The notes under the pieces are model-generated. The model made no database searches, was not told where the DNA came from, and saw only the letters and a program-made list of their open reading frames with translations. From the NCBI GenBank assembly GCA_022360175.1, contig JAKSDI010000088.1, positions 1 to 64,000 of the forward strand: 64,000 bases of DNA, written 5' to 3'. Origin of the DNA: Chitinophagales bacterium. Its GTDB lineage: Bacteria; Bacteroidota; Bacteroidia; Chitinophagales; Saprospiraceae. The position numbers and the translations under genes were made by a program. Position 1 is the first letter of the stretch. Each line of letters starts with the position of its first letter. Shown here piece by piece: positions 17,201 through 25,385 of the stretch.

Positions 17201-19039
17201 ATGTGTGGTATTGTAGCTTATGTTGGCCCTAGACAAGCCTACCCTCTACTTATTAAAGGCCTTAAACGTCTTGAATACAGAGGTTATGATAGTGCTGGAA
17301 TAGCTGTCGCTAGTGGAGATATTAAGGTGTTTAAGAAAAAAGGTAAAGTTAGTGAACTTGAAAAATCGGCCCTTAATCATCCTAAAGATAGCAATATAGG
17401 TATAGGCCACACACGATGGGCTACACATGGAGCACCTGATGATATTAATGCACATCCTCACAAATCAGGTAATGGCCGTTTGACCTTGGTTCATAATGGA
17501 ATTATAGAAAATTATGCTTTGTTGCGTACTGCTCTTGAAAAAGAAGGTCATGAATTTATTAGTGAAACAGATACGGAAGTATTAGTCCATCTAATAGAAG
17601 AGGTACAAAAGCGTGATAATCTTCCTTTGGAAGAAGCTGTTCGAGTTGCACTGACACGTGTGATCGGTGCTTATGCAATTGTTGTAATGGACCGCGATGA
17701 ACCAGGGAAGTTAGTTGGTGCCCGTAAAGCCAGCCCTCTGGTTATTGGTATTGGAGAAAATGAATACTTCATGGCCTCAGATGCAACTCCTATCATAGAA
17801 TACACCAAACGAGTGGTATATCTCAATGATGAGGAAATAGTTACTGTAACCAGAGATGGAGATATTCAAATAAAGACGATAGGTGATGAGCTACAGACTC
17901 CTTTTATCCATGAACTGGATATGGAAATCGAGATGCTGGAGAAAGGAGGCTATGATTACTTTATGCTGAAGGAAATCCATGAACAACCTAGTACTATTGC
18001 TGATTGTATGCGGGGACGTATCAATCTAGAGCCTGCTAGTATCCGTTTGGGAGGAGTAGAAGAACATACCAACAGGATTACGCGTGCTAATAGAATTATT
18101 ATGGCTGCCTGTGGTACTTCATGGCATGCAGCATTAATTGGTGAATATCTTTTTGAAGATTTAGCAAGAATCCCTGTTGAAGTTGAATATGCTTCAGAAC
18201 TTCGTTACCGAAATCCAATAATCACCGAAGAGGATGTAGTTATTGCTTTATCTCAGTCTGGTGAAACAGCAGATACATTGGCAGCACTTGAAATGGCTAA
18301 AAGTAAAGGGGCAATGATCTATGGGATTGTAAATATGGTTGGCTCTTCTATTGCCCGTATGACCGATGCTGGTTCATATATTCATGCAGGGCCAGAAATA
18401 GGGGTAGCATCTACAAAGGCATTTACAGGCCAAGTGAGCTTGTTAAGTATGATGGCATTGAGCCTGGCACAAAAAAGAGGAACTATTTCTCAATCGCGTT
18501 TCCAACAGCTTGTCAATGAATTGGCACTCATACCCGAGAAAGTCGCTAAAGTGCTGGAATACGAAGAACAAATTAAGTATATTGCAGGAGAGATAAAAGA
18601 TAGCCATAATGCACTATACCTGGGACGTGGATATAATTTCCCTGTAGCTCTGGAAGGAGCATTAAAATTGAAGGAAATTTCTTACATCCATGCAGAAGGT
18701 TATCCTGCCGCTGAAATGAAGCACGGGCCAATCGCTTTGATTGATGAACAAATGCCTGTCATTGTAATTGCGACCAATAAGAGTGCTTACGAAAAAATAG
18801 CCAGCAACATTCAAGAGGTAAAAGCCCGTAAAGGAATGGTTATTGCTGTTGTTACTGAAGGAGATACAATCATCAGCAAGTTGGCAGATTATACTATTGA
18901 AATCCCTGACACTGAAGAACCATTTACTCCCCTATTATCGGTGATCCCTCTGCAAATGTTATCTTATCATATTGCAGTTATGCGCGGATGCGATGTGGAT
19001 CAACCAAGAAATTTAGCAAAATCTGTTACTGTAGAATAA
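17201..19039 (+). CDS. glmS: Glutamine--fructose-6-phosphate aminotransferase (isomerizing)
   Basis: Makes glucosamine-6-phosphate, the first committed step to UDP-GlcNAc for peptidoglycan and LPS. 612 residues. Cys2 (MCGIVAYVG) is the glutaminase nucleophile of the N-terminal Ntn domain. LEYRGYDSAGIAV and GIGHTRWATHG are conserved glutaminase motifs. Two SIS isomerase domains cover the C-terminal half (AACGTSWHAALIGEYLFE, SQSGETADTLAAL) and the protein ends in NLAKSVTVE. No ribozyme-like structure is evident in the 54-base leader. It is followed 10 bases later by the DUF4290 gene. Confidence 0.98.
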   Translation: MCGIVAYVGPRQAYPLLIKGLKRLEYRGYDSAGIAVASGDIKVFKKKGKVSELEKSALNHPKDSNIGIGHTRWATHGAPDDINAHPHKSGNGRLTLVHNGIIENYALLRTALEKEGHEFISETDTEVLVHLIEEVQKRDNLPLEEAVRVALTRVIGAYAIVVMDRDEPGKLVGARKASPLVIGIGENEYFMASDATPIIEYTKRVVYLNDEEIVTVTRDGDIQIKTIGDELQTPFIHELDMEIEMLEKGGYDYFMLKEIHEQPSTIADCMRGRINLEPASIRLGGVEEHTNRITRANRIIMAACGTSWHAALIGEYLFEDLARIPVEVEYASELRYRNPIITEEDVVIALSQSGETADTLAALEMAKSKGAMIYGIVNMVGSSIARMTDAGSYIHAGPEIGVASTKAFTGQVSLLSMMALSLAQKRGTISQSRFQQLVNELALIPEKVAKVLEYEEQIKYIAGEIKDSHNALYLGRGYNFPVALEGALKLKEISYIHAEGYPAAEMKHGPIALIDEQMPVIVIATNKSAYEKIASNIQEVKARKGMVIAVVTEGDTIISKLADYTIEIPDTEEPFTPLLSVIPLQMLSYHIAVMRGCDVDQPRNLAKSVTVE

Positions 19040-19049
19040 ATTTAGAAGA

Positions 19050-19715
19050 ATGAGCGAAGATACCCAGAACAGAGGCATGGATTACAACTCTAATCGAGAG
19101 TTTTTAACTATTCCTGAATATGGCCGTAATGTTCAAAAACTGATCAAGCACGCCAAAACAATAGAGGACAAAGAATTCCGTCAGGCATTTATAGAAAGAA
19201 TAGTTAGCCTGATGCAACAAATGCATCCTCAAAATGGAAATTTGGAAGATTATCGTGAAAAGTTGTGGAAGCATGTTTTCAAGATAGCAGATTACGAATT
19301 AGACGTAGACCCACCGGGTGGAGAAAAGCCAACACGCGAAGAAAGCGATAGAAGGCCAGATGGAATCCCCTATCCGGTAGTTGAGGCAAAATATCGTCAT
19401 TATGGCCATAATGTACAGCAGCTAATCAAAAAAGCGCTAAGCATGCCAGAAGGGCCTAAACGGGAAGGGTTTACTCAAGCGATTGCATCTTATATGAAGC
19501 TTGCATATAAAACCTGGAATAAAGAACACTATGTGAGTGATGAAATTGTAAAGGCTGATATAGTATCTTTATCTAATGGCGAATTACATATCGCAGAGGA
19601 TAAAAATATCAACCTATTGACAAATTCTAATAGAAAACGAAAGCGCCCTACTAATAATAGTGGCGGTGGTGGTGGTCACAAACGGGGAAGAGGAGGATAT
19701 CGCCGCAAAAAATAG
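19050..19715 (+). CDS. DUF4290 family protein with basic Gly/Arg-rich tail
   Basis: 221 residues. The N-terminal domain (YNSNREFLTIPEYGRNVQKL, then LMQQMHPQNG and DYREKLWKH) matches my recollection of DUF4290, a Bacteroidota family of unknown function. The tail from residue about 193 is basic and glycine-rich (RKRKRP, SGGGGGHKRGRGGYRRKK), as in RNA-binding extensions. It starts 10 bases after glmS, so it is probably co-transcribed. Nucleic-acid binding is inference from the tail alone. Confidence 0.85.
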   Translation: MSEDTQNRGMDYNSNREFLTIPEYGRNVQKLIKHAKTIEDKEFRQAFIERIVSLMQQMHPQNGNLEDYREKLWKHVFKIADYELDVDPPGGEKPTREESDRRPDGIPYPVVEAKYRHYGHNVQQLIKKALSMPEGPKREGFTQAIASYMKLAYKTWNKEHYVSDEIVKADIVSLSNGELHIAEDKNINLLTNSNRKRKRPTNNSGGGGGHKRGRGGYRRKK

Positions 19716-19741
19716 TTTGTGCTACCTACGAAAATTGAAAA

Positions 19742-19774
19742 AGCCAGTGAGTTATTGACTACACTGGCTTTTTT
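19742..19774. terminator. Bidirectional terminator
   Basis: AGCCAGTG (19742-19749) and CACTGGCT (19762-19769) form the stem, flanked by A residues on the left and TTTTTT on the right. It serves the DUF4290 gene on the plus strand and the convergent gene ending at 19805 on the minus strand. Confidence 0.88.
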
Positions 19775-19804
19775 GTTAGAATATGATGTTGTTATGATAA
19801 AATT

Positions 19805-20533
19805 CTAAGAATTTTTCATATTCTGTATTTTATTAAGCAAAAGGGCTGCTTTCATGAGGAAATCTTCATGATGATTGCGATACTCATTATGTACCATTAG
19901 TAACCTTGCAGCATCATAAGCTGCTGACTTTGGTACAATTTGACGATCTGCAATTGGGTGCAACCAATGTTCTTCATTATTAGAACGAAGATAGCTTCGA
20001 TCGTGCTCAAATCCGGTAACTACAGCTAGTTTATTCAATGAGAATAAATAATCTGTTTCTTTGTTAAGCTCTTTTTGAAGATCGACAATATTGTAGCGCT
20101 CAAAATTAACGCCTGAACGTTCACAGAGAAATAAATCCCGACGACCATCAAAAGTCACTAGGTCGCGGAAGCGGTATTTTCTCATGTTCTTCAACAAAAA
20201 GCTTTTAATAGGCATCCTTGTAGGACGAAGTTGCTGGAAAGAATATTGTAATTGTCTGTCATCAAGACGATACTCTTCATCAAAAGGTTTGCGTCGATGA
20301 GTTCTTAGATTAATAACTTCTTTAACACGCCCAACGGTGTGTCCTAGTTCATTTACTTTTGAGTAAACACTCACTATATCAATATTAGCGCTATTGATCC
20401 AGCTTTCGATAAAGATTCGATTCGAGCCAGGTTCGAAAACAAGGAGACAAATTTCACTTATCGCATAGAAGTTGGGGTACCCACCGTAAATGTTGCCATA
20501 CTTTAATTCTAGAAATGCAATGTTATTGTCCAC
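19805..20533 (-). CDS. RNase H-fold protein resembling a degenerate DEDD 3'-5' exonuclease
   Basis: 242 residues, no confident family. The N-terminus IAFLELKYG has the hydrophobic-strand pattern of DEDD exonuclease motif I, but the D-x-E pair reads E9-x-K11. A motif-II-like GRRD (D133) follows TFDG, and DLQKEL (D151) resembles the usual downstream helix. SAAYDAARLL (D207) aligns with the HxAxxDA motif, with the histidine replaced. Two of four acidic positions therefore look lost and a nuclease reaction is doubtful. It could be a structural or RNA-binding relative. The fold call is inference from motif spacing. Confidence 0.6.
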   Translation of the reverse strand: MDNNIAFLELKYGNIYGGYPNFYAISEICLLVFEPGSNRIFIESWINSANIDIVSVYSKVNELGHTVGRVKEVINLRTHRRKPFDEEYRLDDRQLQYSFQQLRPTRMPIKSFLLKNMRKYRFRDLVTFDGRRDLFLCERSGVNFERYNIVDLQKELNKETDYLFSLNKLAVVTGFEHDRSYLRSNNEEHWLHPIADRQIVPKSAAYDAARLLMVHNEYRNHHEDFLMKAALLLNKIQNMKNS

Positions 20534-20756
20534 GGTTTAAGGAGATTAAGTTGTGTGTTTAATTAATGTTTCCTTCAAAATATGATTGTTAAGTGTCGTT
20601 CTATAGTTTTCGTTCATTTGTTTCGAGGCGATTCGGCATTTCTTTAATGCAAGGTATAGAAAAAAAAACTCTATATGCTAATATAGACCGTACAAATTAC
20701 AATTCCGCTGCTTTATTAGCAAGTTTAAACTGAAATACCAGTTTAATAGAAAAAAC

Positions 20757-21857
20757 CTAATTCACAAACAAAAAACGCCCATTTTCATAAATTTTTTCAT
20801 CATCAGCATAGATTGTGCCTTCATTAGACATATCTGTAATCATATCCCAATGCACAGCACTTTCATTTTTTCCTCCAGCCTGCAAATAAGATTGCCCAAT
20901 TGCCATATGAACAGTACCTCCTATCTTTTCATCAAAGAGGATATTTTTAGTTAAACGGTTAATTCTGTAGTTTGTTCCTATTGCAGCCTCTCCAAAACGA
21001 CGAGCTCCTTCTAATTGAAATATTTCATCCAGAAAACCTTTGCCGTGACGTGCTTCCCATTTCTCTATATAGCCATCTTTTACATATAGCGTTACTCCCT
21101 CTACTTCATGTCCCATGTAGATAGCGGGATAAGAAAAATGAATTACGCCATTTACAGAATCTTCGACAGGTGAAGTGTAGACTTCACCCGATGGCATATT
21201 AGTACGCCCATCAGAATTAATCCAGGTGCGCCCTTCCGTACTAAAACTGATATCTATTCCATCTCCCTGATAGCGCACTTTTGTACGGCTGTTAAGCAAA
21301 TCCACGATTTGCTGCTGCTCGCGACGTACTTCTTTCCAACTCTCAATGGGATTTTCATCATAAAGGCGACAAGCATTAAAAACGAACTCCTGATATTCCT
21401 CCAATGACATTCCTGCTTCCTGTGCATTAGCTTGAGTAGGGTATTGACACAAACTTCGACGCAAATCCAGTGTTGCTGTTCGCTTGAAATAAGTGTTCAT
21501 TACCGGCTGGAATGCTTGTTGTCTAATTTTACGTTTCCCAGCATCTACATTTTGATCTTCTCGTAAATTAAAAGGAGCACGTATATATAAATAGGTATCA
21601 AACTCTTCCATTGCCATCTTATAGAGGGGGGAGACATATTTGAGTTGAGCTTCTTTACCTTCTTCTAATAAGATGCGCCCTTTTTCTCTGAAGTCAAGAT
21701 TAACTTCTACGATCGCTCCTGCACGAGTAGCTTCCCTGTATACTTCGCGGACTAGTGGTTCCGCAAGGGTAGTACTTTTAAGATAAAAACGGTCACCTTC
21801 CTTTATGCTCAGGCAATAGTGAACAAGTAGATTAGCGTATTTTTTCAGTATATCCAT
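20757..21857 (-). CDS. M29 family metal-dependent aminopeptidase (AmpS/AmpT type)
   Basis: 366 residues, family length. Recognisable M29 segments are NMPSGEVYTSPVEDSVNG, which supplies a glutamate ligand, GTVHMAIGQSYLQAGG and SAVHWDMITDM with its histidine. M29 enzymes remove N-terminal residues with two cobalt, zinc or magnesium ions as cytoplasmic dimers. It starts one base after the hflX stop codon, so the two are co-transcribed. Confidence 0.92.
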   Translation of the reverse strand: MDILKKYANLLVHYCLSIKEGDRFYLKSTTLAEPLVREVYREATRAGAIVEVNLDFREKGRILLEEGKEAQLKYVSPLYKMAMEEFDTYLYIRAPFNLREDQNVDAGKRKIRQQAFQPVMNTYFKRTATLDLRRSLCQYPTQANAQEAGMSLEEYQEFVFNACRLYDENPIESWKEVRREQQQIVDLLNSRTKVRYQGDGIDISFSTEGRTWINSDGRTNMPSGEVYTSPVEDSVNGVIHFSYPAIYMGHEVEGVTLYVKDGYIEKWEARHGKGFLDEIFQLEGARRFGEAAIGTNYRINRLTKNILFDEKIGGTVHMAIGQSYLQAGGKNESAVHWDMITDMSNEGTIYADDEKIYENGRFLFVN

Positions 21858-21858
21858 T

Positions 21859-23073
21859 TTACCAATGTTTCACTTGATAAGGGTATCTTATTTGATATTG
21901 CTCTTTTACGATCTTCTCCAGCTTCTGCCGGAAAAGAGGCATATTTTCTTTAGTTTGAGCAGAGACTAACACAAGCTCATTATCGAAAGTATGACGAAGG
22001 CTATCCTTCAAGCCTTCTTCTACCTCTTGTTGGGCTTCTTTATCTAGAAGATCATCATAATAGCGCTCTCGATACAAATCTATTTTGTTAAAGACAAGCA
22101 AGGTAGGTTTATCCAGCGCATCCAGGTCTTTAAGTGTTTGATTGACAGTTTTAATGTGATCCTCGTGCTGTGGGTGAGCAATATCTACCACATGAAGCAG
22201 TATATCACTTTCACGAACTTCATCCAATGTAGATTTAAAACTTTCAATCAAGTGGTGAGGAAGCTTGCGAATAAACCCTACTGTATCAGATAATAGAAAA
22301 GGCATTCTGTCAAATACCACTTTCCTAACGGTTGTATCTAAGGTTGCGAAAAGTTTATTCTCTGCAAATACTTCTGATTTACTGAGTGAGTTCATCAGGG
22401 TAGACTTGCCCACATTCGTATAACCAACCAAAGCAACCCTTATCATTGCTCCTCGTTGCTTACGCTGTGTGACATTTTGCTTGTCTATCTTATCCAGTTT
22501 TTTCTTGAGTAGAGATATTTTATCTCTCACAATACGGCGGTCTGTCTCAATTTCTTTTTCACCAGGCCCTCTCATTCCAATACCACCCCGTTGTCTTTCA
22601 AGGTGGGTCCAGAGCCCTCTCAATCGGGGCAGTAGATACTGCATTTGTGCCAGCTCTACCTGAGTTTTTGCCTGAGCAGTTTGAGCCCGACTAGCGAAAA
22701 TATCCAGAATGAGTGTACTTCGATCAATGATTTTTATTTTAAGTGTTTCTTCCAGTATGCTTACCTGTTTTCCGGTGAGGTCATCATCAAAAATGATCAT
22801 GCTAATGTCTTCATCATTTTCGATATACTCTTTGATCTCTTCCAGTTTACCTTTTCCCACAAATGTGCGAGAATCAGGATGAGTAAGCTTTTGGATAAAA
22901 CGCCTTTTAGTTTTTGCACCAGCGGTAAGTGCTAGAAACTCCAGTTCATCAAGATATTCTTCAACTTGCTCTTCTGTCTGCAATCGATAGACCAATCCAA
23001 CCAGGACGGCATATTCAGTTTTTCGTTTTATGCCTTTCCTCTCTTTTTCTCCTAAGTTCCAATCGTTCGCCAT
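21859..23073 (-). CDS. hflX: Ribosome-associated GTPase HflX
   Basis: 404 residues. The N-terminal HflX domain has GAKTKRRFIQKLTHPDSRTFVGKGK-like features, cited here as GKGKLEEIKEYI, then IIFDDDLTGKQ. A coiled linker with GPGEKEIETDRR precedes the GTPase domain: G1 GYTNVGKS, G3 DTVGFIRKLPHHL and G4 NKID. HflX splits or rescues stalled ribosomes. It is followed after one base by the M29 aminopeptidase gene. There is a 41-base gap from the LytM-like gene upstream, so read-through from that operon is possible. Confidence 0.97.
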   Translation of the reverse strand: MANDWNLGEKERKGIKRKTEYAVLVGLVYRLQTEEQVEEYLDELEFLALTAGAKTKRRFIQKLTHPDSRTFVGKGKLEEIKEYIENDEDISMIIFDDDLTGKQVSILEETLKIKIIDRSTLILDIFASRAQTAQAKTQVELAQMQYLLPRLRGLWTHLERQRGGIGMRGPGEKEIETDRRIVRDKISLLKKKLDKIDKQNVTQRKQRGAMIRVALVGYTNVGKSTLMNSLSKSEVFAENKLFATLDTTVRKVVFDRMPFLLSDTVGFIRKLPHHLIESFKSTLDEVRESDILLHVVDIAHPQHEDHIKTVNQTLKDLDALDKPTLLVFNKIDLYRERYYDDLLDKEAQQEVEEGLKDSLRHTFDNELVLVSAQTKENMPLFRQKLEKIVKEQYQIRYPYQVKHW

Positions 23074-23114
23074 GGAATGTTATTTGTTCAAAAATCCCAA
23101 CAGCTTTTTATCCT

Positions 23115-24371
23115 TTATTGTTCCTTTACCCAATAAACAGGATTAAGCCGTTTTTTACCTTGCCACACTTCAAAGTGTACTTCAGGCTTTTTACTCCCCA
23201 ACTTGCCAATTGCTTCTCCTGGTCCAACAGCATCTCCTCTCTTTACATTAATTTGTTCAAGATTAGAGTATGCGGTATAGTAATTTCCGTGCTTGACAAT
23301 TACTGTATTCAGATAGCCAGGGATAAATTGAGTACCAGCAATAGTACCTTCAAATACAGGGTAAACTTTAGCTCCTGCTTCTGATCGAATATCGATACCA
23401 TTATTAGTAATCTGAATACTTCTTACTTGAGGGTGGGGTTGTTTGCCGAATTTACGAGTGATATATCCTTTTTTTACAGGCCAGGGTAATTGCCCTTTAT
23501 TATTACTGAAATTATTAGAAAGTGGAGTATCACTTTCAGGAGTTGCAGCAATAACATCAGTATTATCTGAGGAATTATTGCCAGATGTAGTAGGGCGGCT
23601 TGCTTTAGCTCTGCTAGCCATTTCTTTGCGAATAATAGATTCAATAGCACTATTGAGTTGGTCGTGCGCCTTTTGCTGTTTATCTAGTTCTGCCACCAAT
23701 CGCCCTTCACTTGTATTAAGTTCTTTGAGGATTCTATTCTTTTCGTTTAGATCCTGAGCAAGAATCCTTGTTTGTTCTTCTTGAGAAACCAATAATTGCT
23801 CTTTTTCTATTTTTTGCTTTTCTAATTGTGCACTTTCAGCAGTCAACTGCTCTTGTGTAGTGACAATATCCTGAGCCTGTCGTTTCCGATTACTATCATA
23901 TTGGCGTAAGTATTGCCATCGGCGATAAGCATCATCAAAACTATCTGCTGAGAACAAGAAGAGAAGAAAGCTATTGTTTAGTCTAAGGCGATAAGCTTGT
24001 TGTATCGTGTGAGCGTATTCCTCTTTTAGGCGAGCGAGCTCATTATTAAGTAATTCTAATTGTTGATGAGCTTCTTCAATAGCTACATTGGCAATTCCTA
24101 TTTCTTCTTTTAGGGTACGGACCAGTGCCTTGCGCTTTTGTATCTGACTTTGTAAAGCCAGGTATTGATCTAAGGTTACTGCTTTTGTTTTCTTAGTCTG
24201 CTGTAAATCCTGTTCCGTTTGTTTTATTTCTCGTATAAGCCGTTGTCGCTGGCTTTCCAAATCGGAACGATCCTGGGCATATATGCCATGACTAAAGAGC
24301 AGTAGTATGCCCAGAATCGATAAAGAAAATTTTATATTAATCTGCGCGGGTATATTTACTAGGTATATCAA
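23115..24371 (-). CDS. EnvC-like coiled-coil protein with degenerate LytM (M23) domain
   Basis: 418 residues with a signal peptide (cleavage near GIYAQ), a long coiled coil at residues about 35-250 (Q/E/L-rich heptads), a low-complexity Ser/Asn linker and a C-terminal M23 fold at about 300-418. The zinc ligands look lost: the HxxxD position reads NNGID, and the catalytic HxH-containing region reads AYSNLEQ. Only the late VHFEVW is kept. In E. coli EnvC, loss of these residues makes an activator of amidases and not a hydrolase, so this is probably a cell-division amidase activator. It overlaps the DUF4292 gene by 35 bases. Confidence 0.88.
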   Translation of the reverse strand: MIYLVNIPAQINIKFSLSILGILLLFSHGIYAQDRSDLESQRQRLIREIKQTEQDLQQTKKTKAVTLDQYLALQSQIQKRKALVRTLKEEIGIANVAIEEAHQQLELLNNELARLKEEYAHTIQQAYRLRLNNSFLLFLFSADSFDDAYRRWQYLRQYDSNRKRQAQDIVTTQEQLTAESAQLEKQKIEKEQLLVSQEEQTRILAQDLNEKNRILKELNTSEGRLVAELDKQQKAHDQLNSAIESIIRKEMASRAKASRPTTSGNNSSDNTDVIAATPESDTPLSNNFSNNKGQLPWPVKKGYITRKFGKQPHPQVRSIQITNNGIDIRSEAGAKVYPVFEGTIAGTQFIPGYLNTVIVKHGNYYTAYSNLEQINVKRGDAVGPGEAIGKLGSKKPEVHFEVWQGKKRLNPVYWVKEQ

Positions 24372-25110
24372 ATTTTATATCCTTTGGGACGTCTATCTCT
24401 ACTTTGGAAAATTTTAGCCCTATACTTGTGTTTCCAAGGGCTTTACCTTTCGCATCAAGTGTACGAAGGTAGGAAAAATTATCCTGATTACCTATCGATC
24501 CAAACTCTTCAAGTAGTACGTTTACCTGTTGTTCATTTGCTTTATCATCAAAAGCCATCTTGTGAACAAAAAATGAGCTTGCATCAATCCAATATTCACT
24601 TTTAAATTGATCATCTACAGCGGAAAGTTTGTAAGTAGGCCCTAGAGCTTCTACTTCCATTTCTGGTTTGCCGAAGACAACAGCATTGCCTAAAAGAAAA
24701 TCTTGTAGGCCAATTAAGCTAGCAGGCAATCCATAAGATGAAGCCAGGTATTCTAAACCTTCTACTATATACTCATTATTGATTCGGTCTAGCACGTAAA
24801 CAGAATCATTAGTAACTTGTACTCTCGCTAACTCCAAACCAAATTTCTTAACACTTAACCACACTATACTGTCTTTTTTCATTCTTAGTGTAGCAGTACC
24901 AGATACATTGGTGTTGCCATCGTCGTATTCTACTCTAATGCGGGAGCTAAACCAGTCAGCATCTATTTTATGCTTATTTAGTTGATTTAGGAGATAAGTA
25001 CTGTTGAGTTCTTTTTTGCTTCCTTTGCCCAGTTTTTTACTGGAAGAACATGAAGATACCATGAAGCTAGCAAGAAGGAGGCTGGTAAAAACAAAAAGCG
25101 TGTGTTTCAT
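24337..25110 (-). CDS. DUF4292 family lipoprotein
   Basis: 257 residues from the ATG at 25110. The signal peptide ends in lipobox VSSC, followed by a basic Ser/Lys stretch. The body is beta-rich (WFSSRIRVEYDDG, GTATLRMKKDSIVWLSVKKFGLELAR) like LolA/LolB-type lipoprotein or lipid carriers, and I recognise the family as DUF4292. The overlap with the LytM-like gene and the TPR and nucleotidyltransferase genes upstream form a cluster that I recall as conserved in Bacteroidota. A role in outer-membrane biogenesis is inferred. Confidence 0.85.
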   Translation of the reverse strand: MKHTLFVFTSLLLASFMVSSCSSSKKLGKGSKKELNSTYLLNQLNKHKIDADWFSSRIRVEYDDGNTNVSGTATLRMKKDSIVWLSVKKFGLELARVQVTNDSVYVLDRINNEYIVEGLEYLASSYGLPASLIGLQDFLLGNAVVFGKPEMEVEALGPTYKLSAVDDQFKSEYWIDASSFFVHKMAFDDKANEQQVNVLLEEFGSIGNQDNFSYLRTLDAKGKALGNTSIGLKFSKVEIDVPKDIKFDIPSKYTRAD

Positions 25111-25385
25111 AGAGGTGATTTTATTTATTAACACTTTCCCTAACGGTCAAAATGCCTGTTAAAGTACTAAGAGCCTGTTGGGAAATTATATTTTATACTA
25201 TAAATTCCCATATATAGAACCTGATTTCATGATTTTACCCCACCATAGCTCTGCTACCGTAGTTCTCCGGCACAGCTATGCAGTTCAAAAATCATTTCTT
25301 CAGAATCCATATCTGAAAATGCTCATAAATAAAATCAAAATCCCAAGAGGCTCTAATCAAATAACAAAATCTTAAACACACTCTA

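Noticed and set aside
20420-20450. GGTTCGAA-like sequence resembling a tRNA T-loop
   Set aside because: It lies within a protein-coding frame and no acceptor or anticodon arms can be folded around it.
25111-25385. A 65-codon plus-strand frame in the gap between the DUF4292 and TPR genes (25178-25375)
   Set aside because: Unusual composition, no promoter, no signal or domain, and it opposes a minus-strand gene cluster. I treat it as noise.
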